Source: Cycloclasticus sp. | GTDB lineage: Bacteria > Pseudomonadota > Gammaproteobacteria > Methylococcales > Cycloclasticaceae | Assembly: GCA_016764415.1 (NCBI GenBank) | Contig: JAESRY010000109.1 | Location: forward strand, 951 to 6,307 | Direction of reading: 5' to 3' | DNA: 5,357 nucleotides | Shown: piece by piece, positions 1 to 5,357 of the stretch | Numbering within the stretch: the stretch's first letter is position 1 | Layout: every line of letters starts with the position of its first letter | Program-made: the position numbers and the translations under genes | The notes under the pieces: generated by a model | Told to the model about the DNA's origin: nothing | The model's input: the letters and a program-made list of their open reading frames with translations, nothing else | Databases searched by the model: none

Positions 1-188
1 TTGCAGATGTTAAAGTTAGCATAGGAGATGTGGTGAATAAAGGTGACTTGATGGTAGTACTTGAGTCAATGAAGATGTTTCACGAGTTAACAGCGCAACA
101 AGCGGGTGTTGTGAGCGACGTGTATGTAGGCGCAGATCAACAAGTTGAAGTGGGTGTTCCATTAATCGATGTGGACACGTCAGAATAG
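1..188 (+). CDS. C-terminal fragment of a biotinyl (biotin carboxyl carrier) domain, acyl-CoA carboxylase
   Basis: This is the 3' end of a gene that begins before the window. The reading frame starts at base 3 and gives 61 residues before the TAG at 186-188. It holds the second half of a biotinyl domain: a GDVVNKGD turn (residues 8-15 of the fragment), then VLESMKMFHEL, where the Lys encoded at 72-74 is the expected biotin attachment site, then the QQAGVVSDVYV strand and a VEVGVPLIDV end. The MKM tetrad context marks biotin rather than lipoate, which usually sits in a DKA context. In such enzymes the biotin carries CO2 from a biotin carboxylase to a carboxyltransferase acting on an acyl-CoA. 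Whether this is the tail of a fused alpha subunit (as in methylcrotonyl-CoA or geranyl-CoA carboxylases) or a separate small carrier protein cannot be seen here. Only 6 bases separate it from the AtuA-family gene, so the two are probably co-transcribed. Confidence 0.88.
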   Translation, partial: ADVKVSIGDVVNKGDLMVVLESMKMFHELTAQQAGVVSDVYVGADQQVEVGVPLIDVDTSE

Positions 189-196
189 GATAGGAT
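186..196 (+). promoter_or_regulatory. Tandem TAGGA ribosome-binding sequence deciding the AtuA-family start
   Basis: Two consecutive TAGGA units (186-190 and 191-195) overlap the upstream stop codon and the first possible ATG. The first AGGA (187-190) lies only 4 bases before the ATG at 195 but 10 bases before the ATG at 201. The second AGGA (192-195) lies 5 bases before the ATG at 201. Spacing therefore favours 201 as the main start, giving a protein two residues shorter. Overlap of the site with the previous stop suggests translational coupling. Confidence 0.5.
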
Positions 197-1997
197 GAAA
201 ATGAAAAAAATTAAAATTGGTGGTGCTTCAGGGTATTGGGGTGATAGTGCCTACGCCACTAAGCAGTTACTGGAAAAAGGCAATGTGGATTATTTGGTTT
301 ACGACTATTTAGCCGAGGTCACCATGTCTCTGCTTGCTAATGCCCGTTCTAAATCCGATGAATTAGGGTATGCGACAGATTTTGTACAGCAAATTCTGAA
401 ACCTAATTTAAAAGCAATCGCAGACGGAGGGATTAAAGTTGTTGCTAATGCTGGCGGGGTCAACTTACCTGCGTGCCAAAAAGCTATTCAAGCAATATTA
501 GATGAGCAAGGCATTCAACTTAAAGTGGGTGTTGTCAGTGGTGATGATTTATTGCCCCGTGCTGATGAGTTTAAAACAACCGGTGTTACTGAGATGACAA
601 GCGGTGCCGCCTTCCCTGAAAAACTCGCCAGTATTAATGCTTACCTAGGTGCTTTTCCGATAGCCGCAGCATTAGATGCTGGCGCTGATATTGTTATTAC
701 GGGGCGTGTTGTTGATTCTGCCACCACGTTAGGCGTTCTTATCCATGAATATAAATGGGCATTGGATGATTACGACAAGCTATCCATGGGCTCATTGGCA
801 GGGCATTTAATTGAATGTGGCTGCCAAGTAACAGGGGGTAACTTTACCGACTGGCGAGATACCAGCGATGGCTGGGCAGATATGGGTTACCCCATCGTTG
901 AGTGTGAACAAAGTGGTCAATTTGTTGTCACGAAAGCGGATAATACGGGTGGCCTGGTTTCTGCGTTAACTATTTCAGAACAATTGATTTATGAAATTGG
1001 CGATCCACAAGCCTATTATTTGCCAGATGTGGTGTGTGACTTCTCAAATGTTACATTAGAAGACGACGCACCGAACAGAATCAGAGTGTCAGGTGCAAAA
1101 GGTTACCCGGCAACTGACCAATACAAAGTGTCCGCCACCTACCTAGATGGCTACCGCGCCACCTATACACAGTTAATTTCTGGATATGATGTGGTCGAAA
1201 AAACGCAAATTACAGGTGAAAGAATATTAGAACGTTGCAAAATATTATTTGCTGACTTGGGTTATGGCGATTTTAGACAATCATCAATAAACCTCTTGGG
1301 TGCAAACGCTCTATGGAATAAAGACATTTTTCAAACCCCCGATAATTTATTAGAAGTCGTTTTACGTATATCGGTTCATCACGACAAACGCGAAGCCGTG
1401 GCATTATTTTCAAGGGAAGTTATGGGTGTTATCTTGAATATGACGGGTGGGCGTTGTGCCGCTGGTGCAGCTGGCAGGCCAAAAGTATCACCTGTCATTA
1501 ATCTGTATTCATTTCTATTAGATAAATCCAGAGTCAGCGCCATGGTTAATGTAGATGGGCAAGGTATTTCATTCCAATCCATCGAAGGTGAAGCGTTTGA
1601 TGGAAGTCGAATTAAAAGAGCCGATGTACCTGCTATACCGACGAATAGCCAACAAACCCGTCAGGTACAACTAATAGAACTGGCCGTCGCACGCAGTGGT
1701 GATAAAGGCGATTTTGCCAATATAGGAGTGATAGCCCGTAAACCCGAATACATGGAATACATTGCCCAAGCCGTTACAGAAAGCTCTATTTCAAGCTGGT
1801 TCTCTCATATATTAAGTGGGCGAGTTGAACGTTTTTACTTACCCGGTATTAATGCGCTGAATTTTTTGATGTACGACGCACTAGGTGGCGGAGGCGTTGG
1901 CTCAATGAATATTGATGTTCAGGGGAAAACCTACGCACAACAGTTACTTATGATGCCAATCGATATCCCTGTTAATTTATTAGATTCATCCAATTAA
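195..1997 (+). CDS. AtuA-family protein (acyclic terpene utilisation type; DUF1446 plus ferredoxin-like C-terminal domain)
   Basis: This is a 600-residue cytoplasmic protein with no signal peptide or membrane segment. The large N-terminal DUF1446/AtuA domain spans roughly residues 5-460. It shows IGGASGYWGDS (8-18), NAGGVN (85-90), ITGRVVDSA (168-176), GGNFTDW (214-220) and a Gly/Ala-rich GGRCAAGAAGRPKVSPV stretch (418-434). After a polar linker (about 470-489) comes the AtuA-like ferredoxin-fold domain, with ARSGDKGDFANIGV (499-512) and LGGGGVGS (563-570). Some relatives encode these domains separately; here they are fused and complete. In Pseudomonas, AtuA is encoded with geranyl-CoA carboxylase and is needed for citronellol and geraniol use, but its reaction is, to my knowledge, not established. 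The biotinyl gene directly upstream fits that association. ATG 195 and ATG 201 are both possible starts, with 201 better spaced. Family assignment is strong; substrate and reaction are unknown. Confidence 0.9.
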   Translation: MKMKKIKIGGASGYWGDSAYATKQLLEKGNVDYLVYDYLAEVTMSLLANARSKSDELGYATDFVQQILKPNLKAIADGGIKVVANAGGVNLPACQKAIQAILDEQGIQLKVGVVSGDDLLPRADEFKTTGVTEMTSGAAFPEKLASINAYLGAFPIAAALDAGADIVITGRVVDSATTLGVLIHEYKWALDDYDKLSMGSLAGHLIECGCQVTGGNFTDWRDTSDGWADMGYPIVECEQSGQFVVTKADNTGGLVSALTISEQLIYEIGDPQAYYLPDVVCDFSNVTLEDDAPNRIRVSGAKGYPATDQYKVSATYLDGYRATYTQLISGYDVVEKTQITGERILERCKILFADLGYGDFRQSSINLLGANALWNKDIFQTPDNLLEVVLRISVHHDKREAVALFSREVMGVILNMTGGRCAAGAAGRPKVSPVINLYSFLLDKSRVSAMVNVDGQGISFQSIEGEAFDGSRIKRADVPAIPTNSQQTRQVQLIELAVARSGDKGDFANIGVIARKPEYMEYIAQAVTESSISSWFSHILSGRVERFYLPGINALNFLMYDALGGGGVGSMNIDVQGKTYAQQLLMMPIDIPVNLLDSSN

Positions 1998-2000
1998 GGA
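1996..2000 (+). promoter_or_regulatory. Ribosome binding site supporting a GTG start for the acyl-CoA ligase
   Basis: AAGGA at 1996-2000 overlaps the TAA stop of the AtuA-family gene (1995-1997) and lies 7 bases before the GTG at 2008. This good spacing supports the non-ATG start over in-frame ATG codons further in, and the overlap with the stop favours coupled translation. Confidence 0.7.
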
Positions 2001-2007
2001 AAAACTC

Positions 2008-3630
2008 GTGTCCATTGCAAAACCCACTTTATCCTCACAACGAATTCAATCGATGCAAAGTACGGGGCATTGGCAGGATAAAACATTACTTGAATTTTTT
2101 GATGCTCATGTTGCAAAGCAAGGCGATAAAACAGCTGTTATTGCCTACCTAAAAGACAGTAATACAAACATTTCAAAAACGTACCAAGAACTTGCTAACT
2201 TATCTGACAGACTGGCGGCAGGTTTGCTCAAACAAGGTATCAAAAAAGGCGATGTCGTGTCTTTTCAATTACCTAACTGGTGGGAGTTTGTTGTTGTTTA
2301 CCTTGCCTGCATGCGTGTCGGTGCCATCAGCAATCCGTTAATGCCTATCTTTAGAGAAAAAGAACTGGCCTTTATGCTCGGTTTTGCTGAGTCTAAATTA
2401 GTGATAGGCCCCAGTACGTTCAGGCAATTTAATCACGCTGAATTATTGAACAAGCTTCAGCCAAATTTACCCTCTCTTGAATCGGTTTGGATAATTGATG
2501 ATGAAGGCCTGGAAACATATATGGTTGATGAGGTTAGTGAACAAGAAAGAGCAACTTTTAAAGACGTTAAATTAACACCCAATGATGTTTTTCTAATCAT
2601 GTACACATCGGGTACCACTGGCGACCCGAAAGGGGTGATGCATACATCAAATACCCATGAGTACTCGGCGCGTAAATTTATAGAAAGAAGTGAGTTAACA
2701 CACGATGAACTGATACTGATGGGCTCACCTACCGCACATATGACAGGCTTAATGTACGGTGTTTCTGTTCCCATAATGCTAGGTTCAACAACGGTACTAT
2801 TAGACCAATGGGATGCTGAGCTTGCCTGGAAAATTATTCGCGATGAACACATCGCTTTTACCATGGGCGCGACACCATTTTTAGCTGACTTAAGTGACTC
2901 AAATGCTGTTGACGAATGTAATCATGAGAAATTCAGGCTATTTGCTTGTGGTGGCGCACCCGTCCCACCAGCTCTTGGACGTCGTGCATCAGCTAGACTG
3001 AATGTTAATTTAGTCACCGTTTGGGGAATGACAGAAATGTCTGCCGTTACCACCACTTTACTCACAGACACGGAGGAAAAAGTGTTTGAAACCGATGGCT
3101 GTCCATACGATGGCACGGAGGTTAGAATTATTGACCAACAAGGTACTGCTGTAGAAAGCGGTATAGAAGGGCGGTTACAAACGCGCGGCGCGGGTAACTT
3201 TGTGGGCTACTTAAAACGCCCTGAAGCGTACGACACTGACGAAGAAGGCTGGTTTGAAACCGGCGATTTAGCCAAAATTGTTCACCAACACTATATCCGT
3301 ATTACCGGTCGCTCAAAAGACATCATCATCCGTGGTGGTGAAAACATCCCAGTGGCCGCGGTAGAAAATGTTTTATATCGCCATGGTGCCATTCAAGATG
3401 TTGCTATTGTCGCTAAAACAGATGAACGATTAGGTGAAAGGGCTTGCTGCTTTATAACCCTAAGACCACAGCAAAACTTCAACCTGGCCACATTAAAAAC
3501 TTACCTTTCGGACGAAGGCCTTAGCAAAAATTATTGGCCAGAGTATCTAGAAATAGTCGATGCGATGCCAAGAACAGCGAGTGGAAAGATACAAAAATTT
3601 AAATTAAGAGACATGGCTAATAACCTTTAG
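2008..3630 (+). CDS. AMP-forming acyl-CoA ligase, cyclohexanecarboxylate-CoA ligase-like (AliA-like)
   Basis: This is a 540-residue member of the ANL (acyl-CoA synthetase) superfamily, starting at GTG. It would convert a carboxylic acid, ATP and CoA into acyl-CoA, AMP and pyrophosphate in the cytoplasm. The order of motifs is complete: the P-loop YTSGTTGDPKGVMHT (199-213), CGGAPVP (314-320), the VWGMTEM adenine-binding motif (338-344), GWFETGD with the ribose-binding Asp (414-420), the hinge region ITGRSKDIIIRGGENI (432-447) and PRTASGKIQK with the catalytic Lys527 (521-530). Length is normal for the family. The segment VVSFQLPNWWEF (83-94) and NPLMPIFREKELAFMLGFAESK (109-130) recall ligases annotated for cyclohexanecarboxylate. 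This likeness is from memory and sets the acid class only loosely; medium-chain, alicyclic or terpenoid acids are all possible. The next gene encodes an acyl-CoA dehydrogenase, so the two probably act in sequence on the same substrate. Confidence 0.9.
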   Translation: MSIAKPTLSSQRIQSMQSTGHWQDKTLLEFFDAHVAKQGDKTAVIAYLKDSNTNISKTYQELANLSDRLAAGLLKQGIKKGDVVSFQLPNWWEFVVVYLACMRVGAISNPLMPIFREKELAFMLGFAESKLVIGPSTFRQFNHAELLNKLQPNLPSLESVWIIDDEGLETYMVDEVSEQERATFKDVKLTPNDVFLIMYTSGTTGDPKGVMHTSNTHEYSARKFIERSELTHDELILMGSPTAHMTGLMYGVSVPIMLGSTTVLLDQWDAELAWKIIRDEHIAFTMGATPFLADLSDSNAVDECNHEKFRLFACGGAPVPPALGRRASARLNVNLVTVWGMTEMSAVTTTLLTDTEEKVFETDGCPYDGTEVRIIDQQGTAVESGIEGRLQTRGAGNFVGYLKRPEAYDTDEEGWFETGDLAKIVHQHYIRITGRSKDIIIRGGENIPVAAVENVLYRHGAIQDVAIVAKTDERLGERACCFITLRPQQNFNLATLKTYLSDEGLSKNYWPEYLEIVDAMPRTASGKIQKFKLRDMANNL

Positions 3631-3643
3631 TCGACACTCACAT

Positions 3644-3648
3644 AGGAG
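3644..3648 (+). promoter_or_regulatory. Ribosome binding site of the acyl-CoA dehydrogenase
   Basis: AGGAG at 3644-3648 stands 6 bases before the ATG at 3655. It is a near-ideal Shine-Dalgarno site in the 24-base gap after the ligase stop codon. It fixes the dehydrogenase start and leaves no room for a separate promoter or terminator. Confidence 0.8.
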
Positions 3649-3654
3649 ACAAAT

Positions 3655-4821
3655 ATGAACCCAGCATTACTCACTGACGATGAAAAAATGATTCAAGAAA
3701 TGGCGCAACGCTTTGCGAAAGAAAGGCTGTACGACGGTTACCGCGAACGTGCCATTAATAGTAAGGCTACACTCGATCGAGGCTTGATTACAGAAATGGG
3801 CGAATTAGGGCTTTTAGCACCTAATATTCCAGAGGAGTTTGGTGGCATTGGGTCAACAAGTTTCGTGAATGGTTTAATCTGTGAAGCCATCGCGTATGGT
3901 GATTTTAATCTCAGTTATTTGAACATGACCAATCCATTAATGAGCGATGTGATTATGCGTTTTGGGTCAGAAGAAATGAAGCACGATGTTTTGCCTAAAA
4001 TGGCATCAGGCGAATTAATTTCAGCGTTAGGGTTAACAGAACCTCGGGGTGGGTCAGATGCTGGCAGCTTGATTTTAAAAGCTGACAAAACAGATAACGG
4101 CTATATATTAAATGGTGAGAAAACATCCATGAGTTATGCCACACAGGCTGACAATGTGCTGATGTTTGCGCGCACGGGTACAGTAGAATCTGGCCCTTAT
4201 GGCGTGTCCGCTTTTTTGGTTGATTTAACGTTACCGGGTATTTCACGTACAGAGTTTGATGACATTGGTACGAAGCCTGTTGGGCGTGGTTCGGTATTTT
4301 TTGACAATGTTGACATTCCTGCTTCAGCTTTATTGGGCAATGAAAATGAAGGATTTACCAAAATCATGGTGGGGTTTGACCTAAGCCGGATTTTAATCGC
4401 TTTGCAGTGCGTGGGAACGGCACAAGTATCGGTTGATGAAACATGGGAATATGTCCAACAACGAGAAGCATTTGGAACACCATTGGTAAAGTTCCAAGGC
4501 GTTTCGTTTCCGTTAGCTGAACATGAAAGCATGTTGGAAGTATTACGTGCGTTGGCGTATCAAACACTTAAACTACGCGATGGTGGGCACAAGCATACCA
4601 AAGAAGCAGCTGTTTTGAAGTGGATGGCGCCAAAGTATGCCACAGACATTATACAAAACTGTTTATTACTCAGTGGGCATTATGGTTACACAACAGATTT
4701 GCCCCACCAGCAAAGAATGCTCGACGTGATGGGCCTACAAATTGGTGACGGTACCGCACAAATTATGAAAACCATTATTTCAAGAGAAAAAGTCGGTAAG
4801 GTTGCTTTGCAGTACAAATAA
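3655..4821 (+). CDS. Acyl-CoA dehydrogenase, cyclohexanecarboxyl-CoA dehydrogenase-like (AliB-like)
   Basis: This is a 388-residue flavoprotein of normal family length. Such enzymes introduce an alpha,beta double bond into an acyl-CoA and pass electrons from FAD to electron-transfer flavoprotein. The helical N-terminal domain contains LGLLAPNIPEEFGGIG (51-66). The middle domain has the flavin-binding ALGLTEPRGGSDAGS (124-138) and NGEKTSMSYATQADNVLMFART (153-174). The C-terminal helical domain has QREAFGTPLVKFQGVSFPLAEHE (269-291) and YGYTTDLPHQQRMLDVMG (343-360). The classical catalytic-base motif, normally IYEGT, here reads IGDGT (363-367), placing Asp365 where Glu is usual. The GEKTS/QAD and KFQGVSFPLAE segments and this Asp recall the cyclohexanecarboxyl-CoA dehydrogenase (AliB) group, a resemblance judged from memory. 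It follows the AliA-like ligase by 24 bases, so an alicyclic or branched acid is the likely substrate. Citronellyl-CoA-like substrates are an alternative. Confidence 0.9.
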   Translation: MNPALLTDDEKMIQEMAQRFAKERLYDGYRERAINSKATLDRGLITEMGELGLLAPNIPEEFGGIGSTSFVNGLICEAIAYGDFNLSYLNMTNPLMSDVIMRFGSEEMKHDVLPKMASGELISALGLTEPRGGSDAGSLILKADKTDNGYILNGEKTSMSYATQADNVLMFARTGTVESGPYGVSAFLVDLTLPGISRTEFDDIGTKPVGRGSVFFDNVDIPASALLGNENEGFTKIMVGFDLSRILIALQCVGTAQVSVDETWEYVQQREAFGTPLVKFQGVSFPLAEHESMLEVLRALAYQTLKLRDGGHKHTKEAAVLKWMAPKYATDIIQNCLLLSGHYGYTTDLPHQQRMLDVMGLQIGDGTAQIMKTIISREKVGKVALQYK

Positions 4822-4830
4822 TTCCATTAC

Positions 4831-4835
4831 AGGAG
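4831..4835 (+). promoter_or_regulatory. Ribosome binding site of the cupin gene
   Basis: AGGAG at 4831-4835 lies 5 bases before the ATG at 4841. This makes 4841 the real start and rules out the upstream TTG at 4802 in the same frame, which would overlap the dehydrogenase gene. The intact site suggests that inactivation of the cupin reading frame is recent, or that it is a sequence error. Confidence 0.75.
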
Positions 4836-4840
4836 ATATT

Positions 4841-5148
4841 ATGTTTGTTATTAGACCAGAAGAAATGAGTTTCGTAGAATCAGGAATTGACGGGATTAGT
4901 CAATGTACATTGTGGGATAACAATACGGGTGGTGGTGCTTCAGTTGTCCGATTGTCAGCAAACGCCTATTTTCCAAGCCATTCTCACCCAGGTTGGGAGC
5001 AGGCAAGGTAACAGTGGGTGATGTAACCGTTGCAAAAGGTGACTACCTCTTTGCAGATACGGCAGATATTCACGATGCTCGAGCAATAGTAGATAGCGAG
5101 CTTCTTGTTATGACCGAAAAGGGTATTGAAATTATAGAGGAAGGGTAA
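4841..5148 (+). pseudogene. Small single-domain cupin gene, interrupted by a frameshift or short deletion
   Basis: From the ATG at 4841 the frame gives MFVIRPEEM...SANAYFPSHSHPGWEQAR and stops at TAA 5009-5011 (56 residues). The segment FPSHSHPGWEQ is the first cupin motif, with two metal-ligand-type His residues and the usual acidic Glu. In the -1 frame, from about 4999, the sequence continues as AGKVTVGDVTVAKGDYLFADTADIHDARAI (the second cupin motif, with GDY and a third His) and ends EKGIEIIEEG at TAA 5146-5148. The halves clearly belong to one protein of about 105 residues. Related ChrR-like cupins usually carry about five more residues, a hydrophobic strand such as VLVL, between HPGWE and GK. 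A deletion of 1+3n bases (perhaps 13-16) therefore fits better than loss of one base. Either product alone lacks half the metal site. The role of such cupins beside Baeyer-Villiger monooxygenases is unknown. A sequencing or assembly error is possible. Confidence 0.82.
5138..5144 (+). promoter_or_regulatory. Ribosome binding site of the monooxygenase inside the cupin 3' end
   Basis: AGGAAGG at 5138-5144 lies within the last codons of the cupin gene. Its core AGGA (5138-5141) stands 7 bases before the ATG at 5149. The cupin stop TAA (5146-5148) directly abuts this ATG, a layout typical of coupled translation. Confidence 0.7.

Positions 5149-5357
<209 letters not shown>

Noticed and set aside
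1..188. Lipoyl domain (2-oxoacid dehydrogenase or glycine cleavage H protein)
   Set aside because: The modified Lys sits in MKM, typical of biotin. Lipoyl domains usually have DKA or a similar context.
2457..2864. Open reading frame of 135 codons on the minus strand
   Set aside because: It lies entirely inside the acyl-CoA ligase gene, has no recognisable motif or suitable RBS, and the plus-strand frame has complete ligase motifs there.
3631..3654. Possible promoter or terminator between ligase and dehydrogenase genes
   Set aside because: The 24-base gap contains only the RBS and lacks an inverted repeat with a T-run or a recognisable -35/-10 pair.
3995..4567. Three overlapping minus-strand open frames
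   Set aside because: All are shadows within the acyl-CoA dehydrogenase gene, with low-complexity or family-free translations. The plus-strand protein is continuous and conserved.
4802..5011. Longer version of the cupin first half starting at TTG 4802
   Set aside because: It would overlap the dehydrogenase end, and the added residues are not cupin-like. A strong AGGAG stands 5 bases before ATG 4841.
4997..5012. Programmed -1 ribosomal frameshift joining the cupin halves
   Set aside because: No X XXY YYZ slippery heptamer is present at the junction and no obvious stem-loop follows. About five expected residues of the cupin fold also appear to be missing, which points to deletion rather than recoding.

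Overview
The window is a single plus-strand stretch of tightly packed catabolic genes, with every gene 0 to about 25 bases from the next. It looks like the inside of an operon. Base use is moderately AT-rich, ribosome binding sites are clear AGGA/AGGAG types, and the protein relatives I recognise are proteobacterial. A marine or environmental gammaproteobacterium is my best guess, but nothing in the window fixes the taxon.

Layout: (1) 1-188, the C-terminal end of a biotinyl domain with the ESMKM biotinylation motif, from an acyl-CoA carboxylase alpha subunit or a small carrier protein. (2) 195-1997, a full-length AtuA-family protein (DUF1446 domain plus C-terminal ferredoxin-like domain). (3) 2008-3630, an AMP-forming acyl-CoA ligase resembling cyclohexanecarboxylate-CoA ligases (AliA-like). 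(4) 3655-4821, an acyl-CoA dehydrogenase resembling cyclohexanecarboxyl-CoA dehydrogenases (AliB-like), with Asp where the classical catalytic Glu is expected. (5) 4841-5148, a small cupin gene that is broken: the first half reads in one frame to a stop at 5009-5011, and the second half continues in another frame to 5148. (6) 5149 to the window end, the N-terminus of a type I Baeyer-Villiger monooxygenase. No gap between genes exceeds about 25 bases. I see no RNA gene, mobile element, CRISPR array, terminator or internal promoter.

Together the genes suggest degradation of an alicyclic or isoprenoid (terpenoid-like) compound. The monooxygenase would turn a cyclic or branched ketone into an ester or lactone. 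The ligase would activate the resulting carboxylic acid, and the dehydrogenase would introduce a double bond. The biotin-dependent carboxylase would act on a 3-methyl-branched enoyl-CoA, as geranyl-CoA carboxylase does in the Pseudomonas Atu pathway, with the AtuA-family protein serving that branch. The enzyme classes are read from sequence; the substrate and the order of steps are inference. The most notable points are the broken cupin gene, the Glu-to-Asp change in the dehydrogenase, and the combination of Atu-like, Ali-like and Baeyer-Villiger functions in one operon.
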